Below, piece after piece: positions 35,244 to 43,913 of a stretch of DNA of 64,000 bases. The stretch is from Saccharopolyspora flava (GTDB lineage Bacteria > Actinomycetota > Actinomycetes > Mycobacteriales > Pseudonocardiaceae): positions 372,001-436,000 of the forward strand of contig NZ_FOZX01000004.1 of the NCBI RefSeq assembly GCF_900116135.1, given 5' to 3'. The notes beneath the pieces are model-generated. The model ran no database searches. It was not told where the DNA came from and saw only the letters and a program-made list of their open reading frames with translations. Numbering within the stretch: the first letter of the stretch is position 1; each line of letters opens with the position of its first letter. The position numbers and the translations under genes are program-made.

Positions 35244-36322
35244 CGGCCACCTCCGGTGGTGCCGGTGGGCAGCGGGAGCGGTGGCAGCGGGATGGGGATG
35301 GGGTTGACGATGCCGGGCCCGTCGCACAGCGGCAGCGGCAGTCGCTCGCACAGCGCGGCGGTGGTGTCGAACTGGCGGAGGTTGGTGGAGACGTTGAGCC
35401 GCAGGCGCATTCGCTCGTCGGGCGCCAGGGTGCGTTGCAGGTTGTCCAGTCCCAGCGGCAGCACGTCGAGGGTTTCGGCGAGCTGCCGCTGGTGATCGGC
35501 CAGCGTCCGGGACAGCCGGGTGAGCTGGGCGACGTCGCCGGTGAGCCGGTCGCCGTGTTCGCGGAGGAGCCCGTCGACCTGCGTCAGCGAGGACGACAGC
35601 CGGGTGAGAGTGGAGCTGATCTGATCGCTCTGCGCGGTGAAATCCGCTGTGAGATCGGAGGTGCTGCTCGTCAGCGAGTCCAGTGTGGACTTGCGCTCCA
35701 CGAGCAGCTGCAGCAGCCGGTCGACGTTGGTGAGCACGGCCTGGACGTCGCCGCGCCCGTCGGCGAGCACCTCGGTGGCCTGCGCGACGCGGGAGATCGC
35801 CTCCCGGATCGCCGGGCCCCGCCCGTCCAGCGAATCGGCGCCGACCCGCATCAGCTCACCCACCCCGCCGGGTGCCGCGCCCTGCGGGCCGAGGGCCTTG
35901 AGCAGCGTGTCCAGCGAGGCGGTCAGCTCGTCCCACTTGATCGGCGAGTGGGTGCGCGACAGCGGGATCGTCGTCCCGTCGCCGAGCGTCGGCCCGACGG
36001 TGTGGGCGGGCCCGAGCTCGACGTAGCGGTCGCTGATCACCGCCGGACTGACGATGTAGGCGTGCGCGTCGGCGGGAACCTCGGTGCCCGGCGGCAGATC
36101 CATCGTCACCCGCACCGCGCGGCCCGCCGGTCGCACCTCGCGCACGGTGCCCACCGGGACGCCGAGGATCGCGACCCGGTTGCCGGGGAAGATGCCGTCG
36201 GCGAAGGCGAAGTCCGCCGAGAGCTCCAGGGTCTGCTGCGGTCGCAGCACGGTGTACCAGCCGGTGGCCGCCAGCACCGCCAGCAGCGTCGCGGCGGCCA
36301 CGATCGTCCACGCGCGTCTCAT
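35240..36322 (-). CDS. mceD: Mce-family protein MceD
   Basis: A 360-residue Mce subunit with a signal-anchor helix (WTIVAAATLLAVLAATGWY), MCE domain (FPGNRVAILGVPVGTVREV) and a proline-rich C-terminal tail (IPIPLPPLPLPTGT), a feature of the MceD position. It overlaps MceC by ATGA. Probably part of the hexameric lipid tunnel. Confidence 0.92.
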   Translation of the reverse strand: MRRAWTIVAAATLLAVLAATGWYTVLRPQQTLELSADFAFADGIFPGNRVAILGVPVGTVREVRPAGRAVRVTMDLPPGTEVPADAHAYIVSPAVISDRYVELGPAHTVGPTLGDGTTIPLSRTHSPIKWDELTASLDTLLKALGPQGAAPGGVGELMRVGADSLDGRGPAIREAISRVAQATEVLADGRGDVQAVLTNVDRLLQLLVERKSTLDSLTSSTSDLTADFTAQSDQISSTLTRLSSSLTQVDGLLREHGDRLTGDVAQLTRLSRTLADHQRQLAETLDVLPLGLDNLQRTLAPDERMRLRLNVSTNLRQFDTTAALCERLPLPLCDGPGIVNPIPIPLPPLPLPTGTTGGGR

Positions 36323-37305
36323 CGGCACCCCTCGAGCAGTCCGGCCACGCACAGCACGTTGTCCGGGATGGGCCCGAGCGGAGCCGCGACCTCGCCCCAC
36401 GGCCCGGTCCCGGAGGCGTTGGTGACGTAGCGGCTCGCGGGCCCCAGCTGCCGCAGCGTCTCGGCGATGTCGGCGTCGCTGCGCTCCAGCGAGTCGGTGA
36501 CCGCGTGCAGGTCCTCCAGCAGCGGGCCGAGGACGTCGCGGTTGTCGCGCAGCAGCCCGTCCAGCTGGGCGGTGACGCCGTCGAGGTCGGCGATGAGCTG
36601 CCGCAGCACGTCCCGCCGCTGGTGCAGCACGTCGGCGACCAGGCGGGCGTCGCCGAGCAGCGAGACCAGCGAGTCCTGCTCCTCCAGCAAGGTGGAGGTC
36701 AGGGCCTGGGTGCCGCGCAGCAGCTCGTCGATCTGCTCGCCGCGCTCGCCGAGGACGCGGGCGGCGTCGCCGATGCCGGTCAGCGCGTCGCCGGTGAGCC
36801 GCGAGTCGGTGGGGGCGGCCTGCCGCAGGGTGGCGATCATGCGCTGCAGCGCGGCGGTGTCGAGCCCGGCGGTGGTGGCGGTGGCGCCCCGGCTGATCTC
36901 GTCGAGGCTGTAGGGAACGGCAGTGCGCGCCACCGGGATCGGGTCCTCCAGCTCGCCCGGCCCGGCCGGATCGACCTGCAGGTAGCGGGTTCCCAGCACG
37001 GTGCGGATCTTGATCCCGGCCCGGGTGGCGCTGCCGAGCCGCTGGCCGGAGTCGACCCGGAAGGTCACCAGCACCCGGTCACCGGCCAGCTCCACCCCGG
37101 TCACCCGCCCGGCCGGGACCCCGGCGACGGTGACCGGGGTGCCGGTGGTCAGCCCGGCGGCGTTGGCGAACTCGGCGACGTGCTCCTGGGTGCGGGCGCG
37201 GAAGGCCAGCTGCGGCACCAGCACCGCGGCCAGCAGCAGCGCCAGCGCGGTGATCGCCCCGATCGCACCGTTGCGCAGGGCCTTCGGCGGTATCGCGGGG
37301 GTCAT
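36319..37305 (-). CDS. mceC: Mce-family protein MceC
   Basis: A 328-residue Mce subunit: N-terminal helix (IGAITALALLLAAVLVPQL), MCE domain (LTTGTPVTVAGVPAGRVTGVEL, then KIRTVLGTRYLQVDP) and helical coiled region. It ends with a short Cys-containing CVAGLLEGCR. ATGA overlap with MceB. Confidence 0.92.
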   Translation of the reverse strand: MTPAIPPKALRNGAIGAITALALLLAAVLVPQLAFRARTQEHVAEFANAAGLTTGTPVTVAGVPAGRVTGVELAGDRVLVTFRVDSGQRLGSATRAGIKIRTVLGTRYLQVDPAGPGELEDPIPVARTAVPYSLDEISRGATATTAGLDTAALQRMIATLRQAAPTDSRLTGDALTGIGDAARVLGERGEQIDELLRGTQALTSTLLEEQDSLVSLLGDARLVADVLHQRRDVLRQLIADLDGVTAQLDGLLRDNRDVLGPLLEDLHAVTDSLERSDADIAETLRQLGPASRYVTNASGTGPWGEVAAPLGPIPDNVLCVAGLLEGCR

Positions 37306-38294
37306 CGGCACACCTCCGTGTGCGGGCCCGCCCCGAAACCGACCGCGACACCGCCGGCCGAGGCGCTGAGGTTGCAGATGTAGACGTTCATCCACGACCC
37401 GTAGCCGCCCGCGCGGTTGATCGCGGTGAGGAACCCGGGCAGCTCGTGCATCGCCGCGGCGTAGTGCTGCTGGTCGCGCACCATCCCGGAGGTGATCTCC
37501 CGCAGCGATCGCACGTCCTGCGACAGGCCCGGCCCGATGTCGCCGAGCGCGCCGTCGAGCGACCCGGCCAGCGCGGCGCCGTTGTCGACGGACTCGGCGA
37601 TCTGCGGGCTCTGCCGCGCGGCCGCCGAGGTCAGCTGCGCGAGCCCGGAGATGAGATCGCGCAGCTGCTGCCGGTTCTGGTTCACGGTGCCCAGGGCGCT
37701 GTTGAGGTTGTCCACGACCTGCCCGATGACCTCGTCCTGCTCGGCCAGCGCCGAGGTCACCGCCACGACCTTGGTCAGCAGGTCGGTGATGGTGCCCTGC
37801 TCGCCGTCGAAGACCGCGACGATCTCTCCGGCCAGCTGGTTGACCTGGCCGGGGTCGATCGCGTCGAACAGCGGCTTGAACCCGTTGAGCAGCGCGGTCA
37901 GGTCCAGCGGAGGCCGGGTGCGCTCCACCGGGATCTCCGCGCCCTCGGGCAGCGCGGGACCGCGCCCGGCCGACAGCGACAGGAACCGGCCGCCGAGCAT
38001 GTCGGCGTAGCGCACCGCCGCGACGCCGTCGGAGGGGATCCGCTGGTCGGCGGCCAGGTCGAAGGACACCCGCGCCAGCCCGTCGTCGAGCTCGACGTCG
38101 GTGACCTTGCCGACGCGCACGCCCGCGATCATCACGTCGCTGCCCGGGATGAGGCCCTCGGCGTTGCTGAACACCGCCCGGTACTCGCGGGTCGCGCCGG
38201 TCACCGGGTCGCTGATCGTGTTCACCACGACCGTCCCGCACAGCAGCGCGACGACCGCGAACGCGGCCAGCCGGAACCACCGCACCTGCTTCAC
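37302..38294 (-). CDS. mceB: Mce-family protein MceB
   Basis: A 330-residue Mce subunit with an anchor helix (LAAFAVVALLCGTVVVNTI), MCE domain (LIPGSDVMIAGVRVGKVTDVEL and DMLGGRFLSLSAG) and the MceB-type C-terminus SWMNVYICNL. GTG at 38294 overlaps the MceA stop. Confidence 0.93.
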   Translation of the reverse strand: MKQVRWFRLAAFAVVALLCGTVVVNTISDPVTGATREYRAVFSNAEGLIPGSDVMIAGVRVGKVTDVELDDGLARVSFDLAADQRIPSDGVAAVRYADMLGGRFLSLSAGRGPALPEGAEIPVERTRPPLDLTALLNGFKPLFDAIDPGQVNQLAGEIVAVFDGEQGTITDLLTKVVAVTSALAEQDEVIGQVVDNLNSALGTVNQNRQQLRDLISGLAQLTSAAARQSPQIAESVDNGAALAGSLDGALGDIGPGLSQDVRSLREITSGMVRDQQHYAAAMHELPGFLTAINRAGGYGSWMNVYICNLSASAGGVAVGFGAGPHTEVCR

Positions 38295-39487
38295 GGCGTC
38301 ATCACCTCCGTTCCGCGCACCACCGGGCCGAGCATCAGCCCGAGCAGGTCCGGCGACGGCGGGGCCGGGGGAGCGTGCTCGGGCGCGGGCAGCAGCGGGG
38401 CGAGCCGGCGCATCACGTCGTCCTCCTGCGCGGACCCGACCGGTCCGACGGAGGTCTCCGCGCGGCAGTTCGGCCCGGCCAGCGAGCCGTAGCGGGGGCA
38501 GTCCCGCGAGGTGTACGGGTGCGGGTTCTCGAGGCTGCCCTTGGCGCGGATCTTGAAGAATCCCGTGGAGAACGCGCGGTTCGCGCCGTCGAGGAAGGTG
38601 TCCACGCCCGCCTTGGCCGCGCCGAGCGCGCCCGGGTTCGCGCCGAGCACGTCGGTGATCGGATCCGCTGCGCGGACCAGCTCCACGGTCCGCTCGCCGT
38701 TGGCGTCGAGGAACCGCTGCGCGCGGCCGGTGACCTCGATGCCACCGCCGAGCAGCGCCCCGATGTCCTCCCGCTGCTCGACGACCACAGTGGACAGTGC
38801 GACCGCGTTGTCCAGCGAGCGCACCAGATCCGGTGCGGCGGCGCGCAGGTCGTCGCCGACCGCGGCCATCGTCGCCAGGTCCGGGCCGAGGTCGCGCAGG
38901 ATCGGGTCGGCCTCGTCGGCCAGCGCCGCGGCGTCGTCGATCATCCCGCCGAGCCGCTCGCCCCGGCCGCGCAGCGAGTCGGCCATCGCGGTCAGCGCCA
39001 CCTGCAGCTGAGCCGGTTCCAGCTCGTCGAGCAGCCGGTACATCCGCGTGTAGGTGGTGTAGAGCTGCGCGGTCGGGCGGGAGGTGTCCCGGGGCACGTG
39101 CGCGCCGTCGGCCAGCCGCGTCCCGTCGCGCAGCTCGGGGCCGGTGAGGTCGAGGTACTGGTTGCCGAACAGGGTTCGCGGCAGCAGCCGCACCCGCACC
39201 CCGGCCGGGATCTCGCCGATCCGCTCCGGATCCAGCTCCATCGTCAGCCGCGCGCCCGAGTCGTCGGGCACGACCCGCGCCAGCTCGCCGACCTTGATGC
39301 CCCGGTACTGCACCGGCGTGTTCTCCCGGACCGGGCCCGCCGAGGCCGGCAGCGTCGTGGTGATCTCGGGTTCGGCGCTGAACACCCCGGCGCTGCCCGC
39401 CACGGCGGTCACCGCGCCCACCGCCAGCACCACCACCGCCGCGGCCCCGCGCAGGGCCAGCGACGCCCGCTCGCTCCGCCGCGCCAC
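38291..39487 (-). CDS. mceA: Mce-family protein MceA
   Basis: A 398-residue Mce subunit, first of the six: anchor helix (GAAAVVVLAVGAVTAVAG), MCE domain (VRENTPVQYRGIKVGELARV and LPRTLFGNQYLDLTGP) and an extended tail with the paired Cys segment HPYTSRDCPRYGSLAGPNCR typical of MceA. GTG at 39487, 2 nt after the YrbEB stop. Confidence 0.93.
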   Translation of the reverse strand: MARRSERASLALRGAAAVVVLAVGAVTAVAGSAGVFSAEPEITTTLPASAGPVRENTPVQYRGIKVGELARVVPDDSGARLTMELDPERIGEIPAGVRVRLLPRTLFGNQYLDLTGPELRDGTRLADGAHVPRDTSRPTAQLYTTYTRMYRLLDELEPAQLQVALTAMADSLRGRGERLGGMIDDAAALADEADPILRDLGPDLATMAAVGDDLRAAAPDLVRSLDNAVALSTVVVEQREDIGALLGGGIEVTGRAQRFLDANGERTVELVRAADPITDVLGANPGALGAAKAGVDTFLDGANRAFSTGFFKIRAKGSLENPHPYTSRDCPRYGSLAGPNCRAETSVGPVGSAQEDDVMRRLAPLLPAPEHAPPAPPSPDLLGLMLGPVVRGTEVMTP

Positions 39488-39489
39488 CG

Positions 39490-40311
39490 CTACAACCCCA
39501 GCGCGGGCAAGGACGGCCGCACGCCCCAGAACAGCAGGCTCAGCAGCACGTCGACCACGGTGATCGTCACGATGCTGGTGCGCAGCGCCCGGCCCGCCGC
39601 CTTGCCCACGCCCTCGGGCCCGCCGGTGGCGTAGTAGCCGTGCGCGCAGTGGATCAGCGTCACCAGCAGCGCGAACACCACCGCCTTCACCAGCGAGAAC
39701 AGCACGTCGGTGGGGGTGAGCACCAGGTGGAAGTACGAGTTGTAGGTGCCCGGCGAGTCGCCGTTGAGGTGGACGATCGCGAAACCCGTCGCCATGTAGG
39801 AGGCGAACAACCCCACCAGGTACAGCGGGATCACCGAGATGAACGCCGCCGCCATCCGGGTGCTCACCAGGTAGCGCAGCGACGGGATCGCCAGCGACTC
39901 CAGCGCGTCGATCTCCTCGGCCACCCGCATCGTGCCCAGCTGCGCGGTGAACCCGGTTCCGACCTTGGCGGCGAGCGCGATGCTGGCCACGATCGGCGCG
40001 ATCTCGCGGGTGTTGACCAGCGCCCCCATCAGCCCGGTCATCGGCGACATGCCCAGCAGGTCCAGGCCCCGGTATCCCTCCAGCCCGACCTGGGTGCTGG
40101 AGACGAACGACATCGCGAACACCACGCCGATCGTCCCGCCCCCGGCCAGCAGCGACGCCGAACCGAAGCTGATCTCGGTGACCAGCCGCACGACGTGCTT
40201 CGGGTAGCGCACCAGCGCGGCCGGCACGCCGGCGATCGCGCGCAGGTAGAAGGTCACGTGCCTGCCGATGAGCACGAGGGCGTCCACGGCGGAGGTGACG
40301 GCGGTTGGCAT
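39490..40311 (-). CDS. yrbEB: YrbE/MlaE-family permease B
   Basis: A 273-residue membrane permease of the Mce transporter with five to six helices. The conserved MlaE core AKVGTGFTAQLGTMRVAEEIDALESL (residues ~112-137), where the EExDAL segment contacts the ATPase, is present. Overlaps YrbEA by one base (TGATG). The MkL/MceG ATPase is not in the window, as usual for actinobacteria. Confidence 0.94.
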   Translation of the reverse strand: MPTAVTSAVDALVLIGRHVTFYLRAIAGVPAALVRYPKHVVRLVTEISFGSASLLAGGGTIGVVFAMSFVSSTQVGLEGYRGLDLLGMSPMTGLMGALVNTREIAPIVASIALAAKVGTGFTAQLGTMRVAEEIDALESLAIPSLRYLVSTRMAAAFISVIPLYLVGLFASYMATGFAIVHLNGDSPGTYNSYFHLVLTPTDVLFSLVKAVVFALLVTLIHCAHGYYATGGPEGVGKAAGRALRTSIVTITVVDVLLSLLFWGVRPSLPALGL

Positions 40312-41108
40312 CAGTACTCGCCCTTGGCCGGGATGAGCACCGGGTAGAGCTCGGTGAGCACCGTGTTGGCGATGAACACGCACACGAAGCAGATCACCAC
40401 GGCCTCGTTGACCGCGTTGGCGACCCCGCCGGGCCCGCCCCGGGCGGTCATCCCCTTGAAGCAGGCCACCAGCGCGGTCAGCACCGCGAACGCGGCGGCC
40501 TTGACCAGCGCCATCCCGACGTCCTCGACCCGCGAGTACTGCACCAGCGTCTGCAGGAACATGCCCGGCGAGGCGCCGAGCACCAGGACCTGGAACAGGA
40601 AGGTGGTGCCGATGCCGACCAGCATCACGATGCAGGCCAGCAGCATCGTGGTCACCACCGACGCGATCACCCGCGGCGCCACCAGCCGCTCGATCGTGCG
40701 CACGCCCATGACCTCCAGGGCGTCGATCTCCTCGCGGATGGTGCGCGCGCCCAGGTCGGCGCACATCGCCGACCCGCCGATCCCGGCGATCATCAGCGCG
40801 CACACCAGGGGAGAGGCCTGGCCGACCACGACGAAGGCGACCACGGCGCCGCCGTAGCCCTCCGCCCCGATCTGGCCGGCCAGCGACCCGACGTTGAGCG
40901 CCACCACGACGCCCAGCGGGATCGTCACCAGCAGCGCGGGCAGGGTGGTCACCGCGGCCAGGAAGTGCACCTGGTCGAGGGTTTCCCGCCACGCGAGCCT
41001 CGCCCGCAGCAGCACCCGCGCGGTGCCCGCGAGCGTCCGCGCCCCGAAGTCCAGCAGCAATCCGGCCTGCAGCAGGGCGTCCACGACCGGCCCGGACGAG
41101 CGGCTCAT
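40311..41108 (-). CDS. yrbEA: YrbE/MlaE-family permease A
   Basis: A 265-residue permease, partner of YrbEB. IGGSAMCADLGARTIREEIDALEVMGV (residues ~128-155) is the MlaE coupling motif. It heads the yrbEAB-mceABCDEF-mas unit; the TetR gene ends 49 nt upstream on the same strand, with no operator in the gap, so transcription likely continues through from TetR and FadD. Confidence 0.94.
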   Translation of the reverse strand: MSRSSGPVVDALLQAGLLLDFGARTLAGTARVLLRARLAWRETLDQVHFLAAVTTLPALLVTIPLGVVVALNVGSLAGQIGAEGYGGAVVAFVVVGQASPLVCALMIAGIGGSAMCADLGARTIREEIDALEVMGVRTIERLVAPRVIASVVTTMLLACIVMLVGIGTTFLFQVLVLGASPGMFLQTLVQYSRVEDVGMALVKAAAFAVLTALVACFKGMTARGGPGGVANAVNEAVVICFVCVFIANTVLTELYPVLIPAKGEY

Positions 41109-41157
41109 GCAATGCTCCCTCGACGGCGAGGTAACGCTCGTGCGAGCCGGAGCCGGG

Positions 41158-41778
41158 TCAGTCCTCGCGCACGGCCGGGAACACCTCGTTGACCAGGTGC
41201 AGCACGGTCCGGGTGAGCATCACGTGCAGATCGCCGCGGCTCAGGCTGCCGCGCACCAGCCACTCGCGGGAGGCGGCCTTGAGCATGGCGCTGTGCGCGC
41301 GGATCATGCCGCGCAGCTTCTCCCGGCCCTCGGTCACGTCGGCCATCATCGCGGCCTCCAGCACCCGGTCGGTGGCGATCTCGTCGGCCTCCAGCATGAT
41401 CCGCTCGATCTCGTCGTCGTGGCCGATGGCCTCCGAGCCGATCGCCGAGAGCCACATGTCGCGGTTGCGCTCCACCACGTCCAGCCAGCGGTCCACGCAG
41501 ATCGACAGCCGCTCCTCGGTCGAGGTCGGGGGCAGGCGCTGCGAGACCGAGGCGGGCACGACCATCATCTGCCGCACGACCTGCAGGTAGAGCTCGCGCT
41601 TGCTGCCGAAGTAGTGGTTGATCAGCGCCCGCGCCACGCCCGCCTCGGCCGCGATGTCCGAAGTGGACACGGTGGAGAAGCTGCCCGCGCCGAACAGCTT
41701 GCGGGCGGCGGCGAGGATCTCGGCGCGCCGCGCGTCGGGGTCCAACCGTCGTCGCTGGACCGGGCGCTGGGCGTTCAT
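41158..41778 (-). CDS. TetR-family regulator of the Mce island
   Basis: A 206-residue repressor: RRAEILAAARKLFGAGSFSTVSTSDIAAEAGVARALINHYFGSKRELY is the complete TetR helix-turn-helix, and the C-terminal ligand domain has a long helical IGSEAIGHDDEIERIMLEADEI. ATG at 41778 follows GAGGAG. It lies between fadD and yrbEA in one operon. Operators TGTTGNC-N5-GNCAACA at this promoter, at fadD/MpaB-2 and at MpaB-1/fadE make it the probable regulator of all of them; the ligand may be an acyl-CoA. Confidence 0.85.
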   Translation of the reverse strand: MNAQRPVQRRRLDPDARRAEILAAARKLFGAGSFSTVSTSDIAAEAGVARALINHYFGSKRELYLQVVRQMMVVPASVSQRLPPTSTEERLSICVDRWLDVVERNRDMWLSAIGSEAIGHDDEIERIMLEADEIATDRVLEAAMMADVTEGREKLRGMIRAHSAMLKAASREWLVRGSLSRGDLHVMLTRTVLHLVNEVFPAVRED

Positions 41779-41874
41779 GCCGACTCCTCATCTGTGGCCG
41801 TACCGACGTCAACAAGATACCGCAACCGCCCTGTCGACACGGCCTGCGGCGCTGGTGGCGCCCGGGATGCGCGG

Positions 41875-41893
41875 TGTTGGCGCGCTGCCAATA
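41875..41893. promoter_or_regulatory. Mce-island operator, site 3
   Basis: TGTTGGC-GCGCT-GCCAATA, one mismatched pair, in the gap between fadD and the TetR gene, 97 nt upstream of the TetR start. An isolated GTCAACA half-site follows at 41808. Confidence 0.6.
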
Positions 41894-41895
41894 CC

Positions 41896-43707
41896 TCACT
41901 CGTACATCCCCTCGACGATCGCCGCGCAGCGCTCGGCGATGACCTTGCGGCGCAGGCTGAGCTTCGGCGTGAGCTCCCCGCTCTCGGGAGTCCACGGGCC
42001 CGCCAGCACCCGGAAGTCCTTGACCTGCTCCACCCGCGCCAGCCGCTGGTTGGCCTGGTGCACCGCCTCCTCCAGCGCCGCCCGCACCTCGGGGTGCGCG
42101 GCCAGCTCGTCGAGATCGGTGGTGTCGACGCCGTGGGACTTCGCCCAAGCCGGCGCGGCCTCCTCGTCGAGCACCAGCAGCGCGGTGACGTAGCGGCGCC
42201 GATCGCCGATCGCGACCGCGTGACCGACCAGCGGGTGCGCGCGCAGCAGCGATTCCACCTTCGTGGGCGCGATGTTCTTGCCACCCGCGGTGATGATGAG
42301 CTCCTTCTTGCGGTCGGTGATCGCGACGATCCCGCGCTCGTCGACGGTGCCGATGTCGCCGGTGGGCAGCCAGCCGTCGGCATCGGTGGCGGGTGCGATC
42401 GAGCCGCCTCGCCGCAGGTATCCGGCGAAGACCACCAGTCCGCGCACCAGCAGCTCGCCGTCCTCGGCGACCCGGACCTGCACACCGGGTCCCGGCCTGC
42501 CGACCGCGCCGAGCGCGAAGACCTCCGGCGTGCTCACCGTCGCCGCACCGGTCGTCTCGCTCAGCCCCCACACCTCGTAGACCGGAAGTCCCGCGCTCGC
42601 CAGGAATTCCAGCACCGCGGCCGGGATCGGCGCGGCGCCGCTGAACGCCCGCGCGCAGTCGTCGAGACCGATGGCCGCGCGCAGCGGCCGCAGCACCCGC
42701 TCGTCGAGCTCCCGGTGCCGCTCGGCGAGTTCGGCGGGCACCGCCCGGTCGGCCGAGCGCAACCGGAACACCTCCAGCGCGACCTCGCGAGCCCGCTCGA
42801 CCGCCTCGGCCTGCTCGGCGGGCAGCGCGGCGAGCTTGGCCGACATCCCGGCCACCAGCTTCTCCCACACCCGCGGCACGCCGAAGAAACCGTGCGGGCG
42901 CACGGCGTTGAGCGTCGGCAGCAGCTGCGCCTGGTCCTCGCAGAGGGTGACGTGCCCGGCGTTGCAGATCGGCATGTAGATGCCCAGCACGCGCTCGGCG
43001 ATGTGGGCCAGCGGCAGGTAGGCGACCGAGCGCGGGTGCTCGGCGACCGGCACGAGGTGGTCCTGCATCAGCGATTCGTGGATGACGTTGCGGTGGGTGA
43101 GCACCACGCCCTTGGGCTCGCCGGCGGTGCCGGAGGTGTAGACGACGGTCAGCGGCGAGTCCGGCTCGGCCCGGTCGGTGAGCCGCTCGAACGCGGCGTC
43201 CGGCGGACCCGGTTCGCCGCGCAGGTCGGCGTAGTCGACGAAGCCGGGGTCGCTGCCCGCGTCGGGCTCGACGGTGATCACGGCCCGCAGGTGCGGGAGT
43301 TCGGCGAGCACCGGGCGCCAGCGCCGCAGCTGCTCGCGGTCCTCCAGCACCAGCACGGTCGCCTCGCTGTGCTGGGCGATGAAGCGGAGCTGCTCGGTGC
43401 TCAGCGTGTCGTAGGTGGTGCAGGACAGCGCACCGACGTGGATGGCGGCGAGGTCGACGACCCAGTGCTCGGGCCGCTTGGACATCGAGATGAGCATCCG
43501 GTCGCCGCGGCCGAGTCCCAGCGCGGTCAGCCCGCGGGTGAGCGCGGCGACCTCGGTGCGCAACCGGGACCAGGTCCAGGTGGTGTCCTTCGATCCGATC
43601 CCGCTGGTCAGCGCGGGGTGGTCGGGGAAGTCGCGGGCGTTGCGACGCAGCAGTGCGGGGATGGTCAGTCCCTCGACGGCCCGGTTCACCTGCTCGGCTG
43701 TGGTCAC
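41896..43707 (-). CDS. long-chain acyl-CoA ligase (FadD15-like)
   Basis: A 603-residue AMP-forming ligase that activates a fatty or sterol-type acid with CoA. The P-loop YTSGTAGEPKGVVLTHRN (~residue 190), VWGLSETTGAAT, the TGD of LPTGDIGTVD and the C-terminal catalytic Lys region ELTPKLSLRRKVI are intact. It leads the FadD-TetR-YrbE-Mce operon, pointing to activation of an imported acid. GTG at 43707. Operator site 4 lies 47 nt upstream. Confidence 0.92.
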   Translation of the reverse strand: MTTAEQVNRAVEGLTIPALLRRNARDFPDHPALTSGIGSKDTTWTWSRLRTEVAALTRGLTALGLGRGDRMLISMSKRPEHWVVDLAAIHVGALSCTTYDTLSTEQLRFIAQHSEATVLVLEDREQLRRWRPVLAELPHLRAVITVEPDAGSDPGFVDYADLRGEPGPPDAAFERLTDRAEPDSPLTVVYTSGTAGEPKGVVLTHRNVIHESLMQDHLVPVAEHPRSVAYLPLAHIAERVLGIYMPICNAGHVTLCEDQAQLLPTLNAVRPHGFFGVPRVWEKLVAGMSAKLAALPAEQAEAVERAREVALEVFRLRSADRAVPAELAERHRELDERVLRPLRAAIGLDDCARAFSGAAPIPAAVLEFLASAGLPVYEVWGLSETTGAATVSTPEVFALGAVGRPGPGVQVRVAEDGELLVRGLVVFAGYLRRGGSIAPATDADGWLPTGDIGTVDERGIVAITDRKKELIITAGGKNIAPTKVESLLRAHPLVGHAVAIGDRRRYVTALLVLDEEAAPAWAKSHGVDTTDLDELAAHPEVRAALEEAVHQANQRLARVEQVKDFRVLAGPWTPESGELTPKLSLRRKVIAERCAAIVEGMYE

Positions 43708-43753
43708 GGCCAGTTCCCTCCGTTGCGAACCTGCGTCGACACACGCTGAACCG

Positions 43754-43774
43754 CTGTTGCCCAGATGTCAACAG
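43754..43774. promoter_or_regulatory. Mce-island operator, site 4
   Basis: CTGTTGCC-CAGAT-GTCAACAG, perfect outside one position per arm, upstream of fadD and so of the whole Mce operon. Confidence 0.7.
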
Positions 43775-43839
43775 ACTTCGCCCGATTGTTCGCGAAGGCT
43801 GAATAGACGACCGAACAGCTGTGTATACATGAGGAATTG

Positions 43840-43860
43840 CTATTGACTGTGCGTCAATAG
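43840..43860. promoter_or_regulatory. Mce-island operator variant, site 5
   Basis: CTATTGAC-TGTGC-GTCAATAG, a perfect inverted repeat with the same 8-5-8 geometry as the other sites but TATTG for TGTTG. It precedes the second MpaB gene by 53 nt and contains a TTGAC -35-like step in its direction. Confidence 0.65.
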
Positions 43861-43913
43861 AGGGCATGATTCTCTCGGGGGTCGGGTGGACTTTCCAACG
43901 ACGGGAGGCGGTC

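Noticed and set aside
40894-43749. 951-codon open frame antisense to fadD and the TetR gene
   Set aside because: Low-complexity Arg/Gly/Ala/Val-rich product with no motif, exactly opposite well-supported genes; such frames arise from third-position GC bias.
21650-43829. GTATAC palindromes at 21650 and 43822 as extra GntR sites
   Set aside because: About four such hexamers are expected by chance in 64 kb and these are not near allantoin genes.
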